From Bacillota bacterium (GTDB lineage Bacteria; Bacillota_I; Bacilli_A; Erysipelotrichales; Coprobacillaceae): DNA of 40,510 nucleotides. Shown piece by piece: positions 15,824 through 23,194 of this stretch (position 1 is the first letter of the stretch; each line of letters starts with the position of its first letter). The translations under genes and the position numbers were made by a program. The stretch spans positions 1-40,510 of the forward strand of contig JAUNWT010000013.1 of NCBI GenBank assembly GCA_030540195.1, given 5' to 3'. Below the pieces are notes generated by a model. That model saw nothing but the letters and a program-made list of their open reading frames with translations, made no database searches and was not told the origin of the DNA.

Positions 15824-16652
15824 CCCTTAACATCATATAAAATAAAGTATCAAAATTATTCTTTTCAATAATAATTTCTGGATAGTTTTCTCGATAGAAT
15901 TGTTTTTGGTTCGTTAAAACAGCATAACCATAATTTTCTTTTCTTGTTTTTATAAAGTAATTAGGGTCTACTTGATTAAATTGTTCATCTGTTAATTTTA
16001 ATAAACCATATTGATCTAATAAACAATCGGTTGTTTCATGAAAAATAAATTTTCCATCATCAATCATATAAATGTCATCACATAAACCTTCTAAATCAGA
16101 AGAAATATGAGAACTAATTAAAACTGAACGGTTTTCATCTTCTTCCATAAATTCTCGAATTAAATCAATAATTTCTTCTCGCGCAAGAACATCCAAACCA
16201 TTTGTAGGTTCATCGAGAATAAGGAATGAGGCATGATGTGATAAGGCAATTAAAACATTGATTTTTGCTTTCATACCTGTCGAGAATTCATTAATTTTTT
16301 TATCTAAAGGAAATTGATATTGTTTACATTTTTGTAGAAAGTAATCTAAATCAAAATCTTGATAAGTATTTTTTAAAACATCTATTAAATCTTTCAATTT
16401 AAGATATTCACATAAAGAAATATTGGCTAGTGTACAACCAATTTGATTCTTATCAACCTCTTTATAATCTTTATCTAAAAGTGTAATATCACCAGAATCA
16501 ATATGAATAAGATTTAAAATAGCTTTAAAAAGTGTCGTTTTCCCTGAACCATTTTTTCCTATAATTCCCGTAATAGATCCTGATTTTATTTCTAATGAAC
16601 AATCTAAATGAAAATGTGAATACGATTTTTGAACATGATTAACCTTTAACAT
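15816..16652 (-). CDS. ABC transporter ATP-binding protein (YtrB-like)
   Basis: 278 residues. Walker A is GKNGSGKTT (32-40), the signature is EFSTGMKAK, Walker B is FLILDEPTNGLD, and the switch His lies in LISSHISSDLEGL. The last 80 residues form a short C-terminal domain beyond the nucleotide-binding domain, common in this subfamily. It powers the permease encoded next. It starts 1 base after the stop of the GntR gene, in the usual GntR-ATPase-permease order. Confidence 0.92.
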   Translation of the reverse strand: MLKVNHVQKSYSHFHLDCSLEIKSGSITGIIGKNGSGKTTLFKAILNLIHIDSGDITLLDKDYKEVDKNQIGCTLANISLCEYLKLKDLIDVLKNTYQDFDLDYFLQKCKQYQFPLDKKINEFSTGMKAKINVLIALSHHASFLILDEPTNGLDVLAREEIIDLIREFMEEDENRSVLISSHISSDLEGLCDDIYMIDDGKFIFHETTDCLLDQYGLLKLTDEQFNQVDPNYFIKTRKENYGYAVLTNQKQFYRENYPEIIIEKNNFDTLFYMMLRGE

Positions 16653-16653
16653 A

Positions 16654-17025
16654 TTACTCCTCCATTAATAGTTCTAGCATTTCTTTAATTTCTTCATAAC
16701 TCACACCTACTTGTTTTCCCTTTTGAAGAGCTTTTTCTAAATGATCTTCAATTTCTTTTCGAGCTTCTTCTAAAAGGTTTTCTTCATTAACAGCAAGAAT
16801 AAAAGTTCCTTTACCATGAATGGTTTTAGTAAGACCTTCACTTTCTAAAAAGTCGTATGCTTTTTTTACGGTAAGAGCACTAATTTGTAATTCTTTAGCA
16901 AGGCTTCTTACAGAAGGCAAAGCATCATTTTCTTTTAAAGTGTGGTTATTGATTTGTTTCTTTATCTGATCGACAATTTGTTCATAAATTGGAATCATAG
17001 ATGAGTGATTAATAATTATGCGCAT
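16654..17025 (-). CDS. YtrA-type GntR regulator
   Basis: 123 residues. A GntR winged helix fills residues 10-75 (PIYEQIVDQIKKQI, then LPSVRSLAKELQISALTVKKAYDFLE and GKGTFI), followed by only a short helical dimerisation tail of about 45 residues. That is the YtrA subfamily design, which lacks a ligand domain. These proteins repress the ABC operon they lead. The promoter carries three 10-bp repeats that would serve as its operator. AAGGAGG precedes the ATG. Confidence 0.9.
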   Translation of the reverse strand: MRIIINHSSMIPIYEQIVDQIKKQINNHTLKENDALPSVRSLAKELQISALTVKKAYDFLESEGLTKTIHGKGTFILAVNEENLLEEARKEIEDHLEKALQKGKQVGVSYEEIKEMLELLMEE

Positions 17026-17046
17026 ATAAGTCCTCCTTCATCTGTA

Positions 17047-17079
17047 AACAGTATATAACAGTATAAAACAGTTTGTCAA
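17047..17079 (-). promoter_or_regulatory. Promoter and triple-repeat operator of the GntR-ABC operon
   Basis: Minus strand: TTGACA (17079-17074), 18-bp spacer, TATACT (17055-17050). Over the same bases, AACAGTATAT, AACAGTATAA and AACAGTTTGT begin at 17047, 17057 and 17067, so the repeats are one helical turn apart and cover the -10 box and spacer. Confidence 0.7.
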
Positions 17080-17137
17080 CACCTCCCTTTTTTATTCACT
17101 GTTTTTATGTTAATATGATTAAAACAAGGTGAAGTGT

Positions 17138-18097
17138 ATGGAAAGAAAAGGGACAGGGAAATTAAGAGCTATTAATGATCAAAAAGTATTTGATTATTTT
17201 ATAAATGAAAAAATAGGAACTAAAAAGGAAATAGCACAAAAAACAAATGTTTCTATTATGACAACAGGAACCATCTTAAATGATTTTTTATCAAGAGGGA
17301 TTATTGTAGAAAATGAACTTATTTATGTTGAAAAAGGACGTCCTACGCATCAATATAAATTAAATCCAGATTATTATCATATGTGTATGATGTATGTAAA
17401 AAAAGAAAAGGATTGTTGTTTTATTGTTTATTGTTTAAAAAATGCTTTAGGTGAATTGATTGAATCTAAAGAAATAAAGAAAAAGGAATTAGCAGGAGAA
17501 GATATTGTTGAGTGTTTAAATCAAATAATGGATGAAGACAAGAATCTTCAATATATTTCTTTAGGATTACCGGCAATTATTTCAAATAATCTAGTTATTG
17601 AATCAGATATTGATTCATTAAAAGGATTTCCTTTTGATAAGAAGATTCAAAAGGAAATTATTTTGATGAATGATATTAAATGTGTTACTTATGGATATAA
17701 TCAAATACATCATCAAAATGTTTGTTTTCTTACTTTTCCAAAAGATTCAGGACCTGGTTGTGGTGTGATATTAGATAATCAATTGATTGATGGGAATAAT
17801 GGAATTGCAGGAGAAATTGCTTATTTACCATTATTTGATTTTTTAAAGAAAAGAGAATTTGATAATTCACTTGAAAATATTATTCAAGTTGTTGCGACCA
17901 CAATTGTGATGTATAATCCTCATTTACTTATCCTTACAGGAGAAAATATAAAAGAAGATGATTTAGATGATATTCAAAAAGGATGTTTAAATTATGTTCC
18001 TATTCATTTTATGCCTTCTTTAAAATATCAAGAGAATTGTGAAGATTATTATTTTCAAGGATTAGAAAGTCAAATTATTAAAAGGATTCAATTATAG
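17138..18097 (+). CDS. ROK-family transcriptional regulator
   Basis: 319 residues. The N-terminal winged helix (about 10-70) has GTKKEIAQKTNVSIMTTGTILNDFL, read as two parts GTKKEIAQKTN and VSIMTTGTILNDF, and ends GRPTHQYKLN, the usual linker of ROK repressors. The rest is a ROK/ASKHA sugar-kinase-like sensor with ISLGLPAII, a degraded GPGCGVIL block and GNNGIAGEIAYLPL. It lacks the CxCGxxGC zinc motif of classic ROK proteins. It probably senses a sugar and controls the RbsD-like and acetyltransferase genes downstream. The longer GTG start at 17129 is part of the AAGGTGA ribosome binding site, so the ATG at 17138 was chosen. Confidence 0.8.
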   Translation: MERKGTGKLRAINDQKVFDYFINEKIGTKKEIAQKTNVSIMTTGTILNDFLSRGIIVENELIYVEKGRPTHQYKLNPDYYHMCMMYVKKEKDCCFIVYCLKNALGELIESKEIKKKELAGEDIVECLNQIMDEDKNLQYISLGLPAIISNNLVIESDIDSLKGFPFDKKIQKEIILMNDIKCVTYGYNQIHHQNVCFLTFPKDSGPGCGVILDNQLIDGNNGIAGEIAYLPLFDFLKKREFDNSLENIIQVVATTIVMYNPHLLILTGENIKEDDLDDIQKGCLNYVPIHFMPSLKYQENCEDYYFQGLESQIIKRIQL

Positions 18098-18116
18098 AAG
18101 ATGAAAATCTTCTTTT
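18096..18116 (+). terminator. Terminator of the ROK gene
   Basis: Stem AGAAGAT / ATCTTCT (18096-18102, 18107-18113), GAAA loop, short T-run. Modest strength. Confidence 0.6.
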
Positions 18117-18170
18117 ATATTGACTATTTATTAAAAGACTTTTAATATATAAGTGAAGGGGATGAAAAAT

Positions 18171-18635
18171 ATGAAAAGAAGAATACTCAATAAAGAACTT
18201 GCAGCGCTTGTGGCACAAATAAGACATGGGGAAATGATTTTTATTGCAGATGCAGGAAGTGGGACAAGTCCTAAAGCAATGTACCCATTAGATCCAAGTG
18301 TGCAATATATTGATTTAGAAGCAGTAACAGGATCACCAAGTTTTCATGATATTGTCACCACACTTAAAGAATGTGGTGATTTTGAAGGCGCTATTGTGAC
18401 AGAAGATATGTTAGAATTAAATCAAAAGGATTATCAAACGGTTGAAAAGTTATTTGGAAAAGAGAATATACATGTTATGCATTATATTCCTGAATATTAT
18501 CAAATGAGAGATCGTTGTAAAGCAGTTGTACAAACAGGAGATTATGGTGTTCATGCTCAAGCAATTTTAATTGCAGGATATCCAAGTGCTGATATTCCTA
18601 TGGAATGGTTAAAGGAAGGATTAAAACATGACTGA
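18171..18635 (+). CDS. RbsD/FucU-family sugar-binding protein
   Basis: 154 residues. It has the RbsD/FucU (pyranase/mutarotase) pattern: start MKRRILNKELAALVAQIRHG, then IFIADAGSGTSP, IDLEAVTGSPSFHDIV, and a late VVQTGDYGVHAQAILIAGY. Family members interconvert the cyclic forms of ribose or fucose so that a kinase or transporter can use them. The region between the two motif blocks is longer than in E. coli RbsD, so the sugar is uncertain. The frame opens at 18153 with GTG, but AAGGGG at 18156 fits the ATG at 18171, and family proteins start at this point. It overlaps the next gene by 8 bases. Confidence 0.75.
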   Translation: MKRRILNKELAALVAQIRHGEMIFIADAGSGTSPKAMYPLDPSVQYIDLEAVTGSPSFHDIVTTLKECGDFEGAIVTEDMLELNQKDYQTVEKLFGKENIHVMHYIPEYYQMRDRCKAVVQTGDYGVHAQAILIAGYPSADIPMEWLKEGLKHD

Positions 18636-19185
18636 AAAAGAAAAGATGAAAGCAGGTTTATGGTATGATGCCAATAATGATCAAGAACTCATTGATCAAA
18701 GACTTATATGTCAGGATTTATGTTTTGAATTAAATCAATTAAAACCAAGTGATGAAAAAAGAAATGAACTAATTGAAAAGATTTTAGGGTATTTTCCAGA
18801 AGGTCTTGTTCTATTAAGCCCTTTTACAGCGGATTATGGAAAAAATATAAAATTAGGAAAGAATGTTTTTGTGAACATTAATAACTATTTTATGGATGGA
18901 GCATCCATTGAAATAGGCGATAATGTTTTCATTGGACCTTCATGTGGTTTTTATACAGCGAATCATCCTTTAGATTATACAAACAGAAATCAAGGTTTAG
19001 AAAAAGCCTTACCAATTAAAGTAGGAGATAATTGTTGGTTTGGAGCCAATGTTTCTGTAATGCCAGGAGTTACGATTGGCTCTGGATGTGTCATTGCTGC
19101 AGGAGCAGTTGTTACTAAAGATATGCCAGAAAACAGCTTGATTGCAGGTGTTCCAGCAAAAGCTATTAAAACAATTGAACAATAA
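18628..19185 (+). CDS. Maltose/galactoside O-acetyltransferase family protein
   Basis: 185 residues, the typical LacA/Maa size. The N-terminal helix pair begins MTEKEKMKAGLWYDAN, then a left-handed beta helix of hexapeptide repeats (for example IKLGKNVFVN and VTIGSGCVIAAGAVV), with the catalytic His in TANHPLD and the C-terminal NSLIAGVPAKAIK. It moves an acetyl group from acetyl-CoA to a sugar, probably as detoxification of non-metabolised sugars. It is translationally coupled to the RbsD-like gene, so both probably act on the same sugar. Confidence 0.9.
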   Translation: MTEKEKMKAGLWYDANNDQELIDQRLICQDLCFELNQLKPSDEKRNELIEKILGYFPEGLVLLSPFTADYGKNIKLGKNVFVNINNYFMDGASIEIGDNVFIGPSCGFYTANHPLDYTNRNQGLEKALPIKVGDNCWFGANVSVMPGVTIGSGCVIAAGAVVTKDMPENSLIAGVPAKAIKTIEQ

Positions 19186-19186
19186 A

Positions 19187-19209
19187 AATGACCTCCATTG
19201 GAGGTCATT
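19187..19209. terminator. Bidirectional terminator
   Basis: Perfect stem AATGACCTCC / GGAGGTCATT (19187-19196, 19200-19209) with a 3-base loop. An A-run on the left serves as the T-tract for asd on the minus strand. Confidence 0.85.
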
Positions 19210-19214
19210 ACCTT

Positions 19215-20252
19215 TTATTTTAATAAACCTAATTCGATCATTTTTAATCCGATGTCTACAGAGTTATAAGCAGCACCTTTCATTAATTGGTCACCTGTAA
19301 TCCATAAACTTAAAGCATTATCTTTATATAAATCTTTTCTTACACGTCCAACGTGAGTTAATTCATCACCAATAAAGCTTGTTGGCATTGGATAAACTTG
19401 ATTTGCTAAATCATCGCATAAATCAATACCTGTACTATTTCCTAATAATTCAAAGACTTTATCCATAACGATTGGTTTTTTAGTTTCAATATAGATTGAT
19501 TCACTATGTCCACGTAAAACAGGAACACGAACACAAGTTGCATTGACTTCAATATCTTTATTGAAGATTTTTTTAGTTTCATTAACCATTTTCATTTCTT
19601 CTTTACTATATCCATTTGATAAATCAAATTTATCAACTTGAGGAATACAGTTGAAAGCAATTGGGAAATGTTTTTTATCCCCAGCACAAGGTAATGTTTT
19701 AGCAACAGGTTCTTTACCATCTAAAACTTCTTGACTTTGACGATAAAGTTCTTCCATACCAGCAACACCAGCACCAGATACAGCTTGATAAGTAGAAACA
19801 ACGATTCTTTCAATATCAAATTCATCATTTAATCTTGTAAGAGCACTACACATCATAATTGTTGTACAGTTTGGACAAGAAATAATTCCATGATGATTTT
19901 TTAAGGCTTCACCATTTACTTCAGGAACAACTAAAGGAACATTAGGATCCATTCTAAAATGTGAAGTATTATCAATGTTGACACATCCAGCTTCTACGGC
20001 ATATTTCATATATTTTTCTGAAATACTTCCACCAGCAGACCAGAAAGCAACTTCAACACCTTCAAAACTATTTTCAGTTAATTCTTCAACAACAAATTTA
20101 TGTCCTTCAAATTCGATCTCTTTTCCAGCACTTCTTGCAGAAGCTAATAATTTAATACTTTCAAAAGGAAAGTTAAATTGGAAAACACATCTTAACATTT
20201 CACGACCAACGGCACCAGTAGCACCTACAATAGCAATTTTAAATTTTTTCAT
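19215..20252 (-). CDS. asd: Aspartate-semialdehyde dehydrogenase
   Basis: 345 residues, full length. The NADP-binding loop is GATGAVGREM (10-19), the catalytic Cys129 is in SCPNCTTIMM, the active-site region has GAGVAGMEEL, and a C-terminal RGHSESIYIETKK carries the substrate-binding Arg and His. It reduces aspartyl phosphate to aspartate semialdehyde, the branch point for lysine, threonine and methionine. It is 13 bases downstream of hom and shares its attenuated transcript. An aspartokinase gene is not in the window. Confidence 0.95.
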   Translation of the reverse strand: MKKFKIAIVGATGAVGREMLRCVFQFNFPFESIKLLASARSAGKEIEFEGHKFVVEELTENSFEGVEVAFWSAGGSISEKYMKYAVEAGCVNIDNTSHFRMDPNVPLVVPEVNGEALKNHHGIISCPNCTTIMMCSALTRLNDEFDIERIVVSTYQAVSGAGVAGMEELYRQSQEVLDGKEPVAKTLPCAGDKKHFPIAFNCIPQVDKFDLSNGYSKEEMKMVNETKKIFNKDIEVNATCVRVPVLRGHSESIYIETKKPIVMDKVFELLGNSTGIDLCDDLANQVYPMPTSFIGDELTHVGRVRKDLYKDNALSLWITGDQLMKGAAYNSVDIGLKMIELGLLK

Positions 20253-20265
20253 TTCTATAATCTCC

Positions 20266-21420
20266 TTATCCTCTTACTTTAAAAATAACAGCATTTTCAT
20301 CATTTAATTTATTTTTTAAATCAGCTAATTCTATTTCTTCTGTTATATAAATATGATCATCTTTTTCGCTATAGTATGTTTCATAAGGAATATCAACAGG
20401 TTTAGATGCTCTTACATAATAACGTGAAGAAGAAATAGGGTAAACATGTTTACAATCTTCATAATCATGTGACCATCTTTCAACTTGGTGTGTTTTCATA
20501 ATATCACTGACAACTGCAGAAGCAGTAACATAACGACCAGCACCACGACCATAATAGATGATGTTATTTACATAATCGTTGTCGATTTCTACAACGTTAT
20601 AAGAATCCATGACATTTGCGACAAGTTCATTTAAATTAACAAGTGTTGCAGAAACATCAATTCCTAAACCATCTTTTACTGGTTTTGCTTGAGCAATCAT
20701 TTTAAAACGATAACCTAACTTTTTAGCGTAATCCATATCTAATTTAGTGACATTACGAATACCACTTGCTTGAATTTGATCAAAGTCTACAAATTTTTGA
20801 TAACCATTTTGTGCTAAGATACAAATCTTATGAGCTGCATCAATTCCATCTAAATCTAAAGCAGGATTGGCTTCAACGTATCCTAACCCATCTGCAATTG
20901 ATAAGGCTTCATCAAAATCAAGATTTTCATTTTCCATTAAAGTTAAAATAAAGTTTGTTGTTCCGTTTAAAATACCAACAATTTCTTTTGTGTTGTTTGC
21001 AATCAAACTTTCTTTTTGACTTGCTAAAACAGGAATACCTCCCCCTACAGAAGCTTCATAGAAAATATGTACATCATTTGCTTTAGCAGTTTGGAAAATT
21101 TCTTTACCATAATGAGCTAATAAAGCTTTATTAGCTGTAACAACGTGTTTTTTGTTATTTAAGGCTTCTAAAATAATATTTTTTGCAATTGTTGTTCCCC
21201 CAATAAGTTCAACAACAACATCAATTTCTTCATCATTAATTACATCGTGATAATCTTTTGTATAAATAATTCCCTCAGGTAAGTCTACTTCTTCAAGACC
21301 ACACCCATATTTAACAACGATTTCTTGTTTCATTTCTTTTTCTAAACGTGTTTTTTCATTTGTAAGAATTTCAACAACTCCATATCCTACAGTACCAAGT
21401 CCAATAACACCGATTTTCAT
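20266..21420 (-). CDS. hom: Homoserine dehydrogenase
   Basis: 384 residues. The NAD(P)-binding motif is GVIGLGTVGYGVVEIL (4-19), with VTANKALLAHYG, the substrate-binding GGGIPVLASQKESL and the catalytic block GTTNFILTLMENENLDFDEAL. It reduces aspartate semialdehyde to homoserine. After about residue 320 only a short region, YYVRASKPVDIPYETYY to the end, remains, where most Firmicutes enzymes have a full ACT domain of about 75 residues for threonine feedback. The frame opens at 21450, but AAGGGGG lies before the ATG at 21420. It leads the hom-asd operon downstream of a leader-peptide attenuator. Confidence 0.95.
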   Translation of the reverse strand: MKIGVIGLGTVGYGVVEILTNEKTRLEKEMKQEIVVKYGCGLEEVDLPEGIIYTKDYHDVINDEEIDVVVELIGGTTIAKNIILEALNNKKHVVTANKALLAHYGKEIFQTAKANDVHIFYEASVGGGIPVLASQKESLIANNTKEIVGILNGTTNFILTLMENENLDFDEALSIADGLGYVEANPALDLDGIDAAHKICILAQNGYQKFVDFDQIQASGIRNVTKLDMDYAKKLGYRFKMIAQAKPVKDGLGIDVSATLVNLNELVANVMDSYNVVEIDNDYVNNIIYYGRGAGRYVTASAVVSDIMKTHQVERWSHDYEDCKHVYPISSSRYYVRASKPVDIPYETYYSEKDDHIYITEEIELADLKNKLNDENAVIFKVRG

Positions 21421-21433
21421 GATATTCCCCCTT

Positions 21434-21460
21434 AATAAAAAATAGACCAAATGGTCTATA
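21434..21460 (-). terminator. Attenuator terminator in the hom-asd leader
   Basis: On the minus strand: ATAGACCA-TT-TGGTCTAT followed by TTTTTT, directly before the hom ribosome binding site. Its 5' arm can instead pair with an upstream leader segment (see 21480-21532), so termination would be conditional. Confidence 0.85.
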
Positions 21461-21479
21461 AAGATTTTAACATTATGAA

Positions 21480-21532
21480 ACCATTATTTTTATGCTTTAT
21501 TTGTTAAATGCATCAATAATAGTAATAATGGT
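21480..21532 (-). promoter_or_regulatory. Alternative pairing segments of the hom-asd attenuator
   Basis: Segment 1 is ACCATTATT inside the leader peptide codons (21532-21524). Segment 2 is AATAATGGT (21488-21480), a perfect 9-bp complement. Segment 2 continues as AATGGTTT and can pair with AGACCATT, the 5' arm of the terminator, giving an antiterminator of 8 bp with one G-U. This is the classic 1:2 / 2:3 / 3:4 attenuator layout. Confidence 0.8.
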
Positions 21533-21538
21533 CATCAT
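21497..21538 (-). CDS. Threonine/isoleucine leader peptide
   Basis: Thirteen residues, MMTIITIIDAFNK, with two Thr and four Ile codons in a row (residues 3-8). A GTGAGGT ribosome binding site precedes it on the minus strand. It lies between the hom promoter and the attenuator hairpin, so ribosome stalling at the Thr/Ile codons when charged tRNA is scarce would free segment 2 to form the antiterminator. It is analogous to the E. coli thr operon leader but unrelated in sequence apart from the codon bias. Confidence 0.82.
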   Translation of the reverse strand: MMTIITIIDAFNK

Positions 21539-21567
21539 GTTAAACCTCACTTTCTTTATTTTTTGAT

Positions 21568-21596
21568 ATAATAGCATGATTGTATACACGAGTCAA
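21568..21596 (-). promoter_or_regulatory. Promoter of the hom-asd leader transcript
   Basis: Minus strand: TTGACT (21596-21591), 17-bp spacer, TGC-TATTAT extended -10 (box 21573-21568). The spacer carries GTATACAAT, also present in the thrC promoter. Confidence 0.75.
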
Positions 21597-21651
21597 TTTT
21601 TTCTCATGAATTTCTTTCCTTATATTATATTAATAATAAAATCTTGTATTG

Positions 21652-21680
21652 TTGACTTTGTATACAATATTCAATATAAT
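21652..21680 (+). promoter_or_regulatory. Promoter of thrC-thrB
   Basis: TTGACT (21652-21657), 17-bp spacer, TATAAT (21675-21680), 26 bases before the thrC start. The spacer contains GTATACAAT (21660-21668). No attenuator is seen on this side. Confidence 0.8.
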
Positions 21681-21706
21681 AAATTCAATTATTGGAGGAT
21701 AAAGTG

Positions 21707-23191
21707 ATGAATAAGACATATATAAGTACACGTAATCATCAAAATCAAATCAATTTCTATCAAGCAATCGTACAAGGAATTGGTAATGATGGGGGATTGT
21801 TAGTTCCTAATTTTGATTTTCAAAAATTAGATTTAAATAAATTAGTTCAATTAAATTATGTAGATTTAGCGACAGAAGTGATTTCAACTTTTGTACCTGA
21901 AGATGGAAAAGAACTCATTCATCAAGCATGTTTAAATGCTTATGGAAAAGGATTATTTCCTGAAATTGTTGTTCCTGTAAAAAAAGCAGGAGATGTTTAT
22001 GTTGCTGAATTATTCCATGGGCAAACAGCTGCATTTAAAGATATGGCTTTATCTCTTTTACCACATTTAATGACATTATCTTTAAAACAATTAAAAGAAG
22101 ATCGTGAAGTCATGATCTTAGCAGCGACAAGTGGAGATACTGGAAAAGCAGCGTTAGAAGGATTTAAAGATGTTGAAGGAACATGTATTAAAGTCTTCTA
22201 TCCATTAGATGGAGTGAGTGCCATTCAACAACAACAAATGGTTTCTCAAGAAGGAAAAAATGTTAAAGTTGTTGGAATTCATGGAAACTTTGATGATGCT
22301 CAAAGTGCGGTTAAAGTAGCTTTTGGTGATTCAATGTTAAAAGAAGTCAGTGACAAACATCATGTTTTCCTTTCTTCTGCGAACTCAATTAATGTAGGAC
22401 GTTTGATTCCACAAATTGTTTATTATTTCCATAGTTATTTTGAACTTGTAAGAAATAAAGAAATTGAAATGGGAGATCAAGTAAATTTCTGTGTTCCTAG
22501 TGGAAACTTTGGAAACTGTTTAGCTGGATGGTTTGCGAAGAATATGGGATTGCCTGTTAATAAATTTATTGCAGCATCAAATAAAAATAATATTTTAACT
22601 GATTTCTTCACGACTGGTAAATATGATGCTAATAGAGAATTCTTTAAAACAAATGCACCGGCTATGGATATTTTAGTATCAAGTAACTTAGAAAGACTTG
22701 TATGGTATATGTCTGGAAAAGATGGCGATAAAGTTAAAGAATACATGGAAAAATTAAAAGCGGATGGTATCTATGAAGTTGATGATGAAACATTTGCACG
22801 TATTCAAGATCAATTTAAAGCAGGATATTTAAATGAAGAAGAAGTGTTAAAAACAATTAAAGATTGTTATGAAGATAACGGTTATGTCTTAGATACGCAT
22901 ACAGCATGTGGTTATGGTGTTTTAAAACAATATCAAAAAGAAACGGGAGACCAAACAAAAACAATCTTACTTTCAACAGCTTCTCCATATAAATTCCCAG
23001 AATCTGTTTATAAAGCATTATTCAATGAAGAACTTGATGTTTATGAAGCTATTGAAAAATTAAATGAAAAAACAGGTGTAGCGATTCCTAAACCATTAGT
23101 AGGAATCAAAGATCGTGAAGTGTTACATAAAACACATATCGATAAAACAGAAATTATTAATTTTATTAAATCAGAAATGGAAGGACTTTAA
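21707..23191 (+). CDS. thrC: Threonine synthase
   Basis: 494 residues, the long form (about 500) as in E. coli and many anaerobes. Motifs are an N-terminal YISTRNH, the PLP lysine Lys111 in HGQTAAFKDMAL, ILAATSGDTGKAALEGF, and the phosphate-binding VPSGNFGNCLAG. It converts O-phosphohomoserine to threonine and phosphate. The frame opens with TTG at 21692, but that TTG overlaps the TTGGAGGAT ribosome binding site, so the ATG at 21707 was chosen. It is followed 3 bases later by thrB. Confidence 0.95.
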   Translation: MNKTYISTRNHQNQINFYQAIVQGIGNDGGLLVPNFDFQKLDLNKLVQLNYVDLATEVISTFVPEDGKELIHQACLNAYGKGLFPEIVVPVKKAGDVYVAELFHGQTAAFKDMALSLLPHLMTLSLKQLKEDREVMILAATSGDTGKAALEGFKDVEGTCIKVFYPLDGVSAIQQQQMVSQEGKNVKVVGIHGNFDDAQSAVKVAFGDSMLKEVSDKHHVFLSSANSINVGRLIPQIVYYFHSYFELVRNKEIEMGDQVNFCVPSGNFGNCLAGWFAKNMGLPVNKFIAASNKNNILTDFFTTGKYDANREFFKTNAPAMDILVSSNLERLVWYMSGKDGDKVKEYMEKLKADGIYEVDDETFARIQDQFKAGYLNEEEVLKTIKDCYEDNGYVLDTHTACGYGVLKQYQKETGDQTKTILLSTASPYKFPESVYKALFNEELDVYEAIEKLNEKTGVAIPKPLVGIKDREVLHKTHIDKTEIINFIKSEMEGL

Positions 23192-23194
23192 AGA

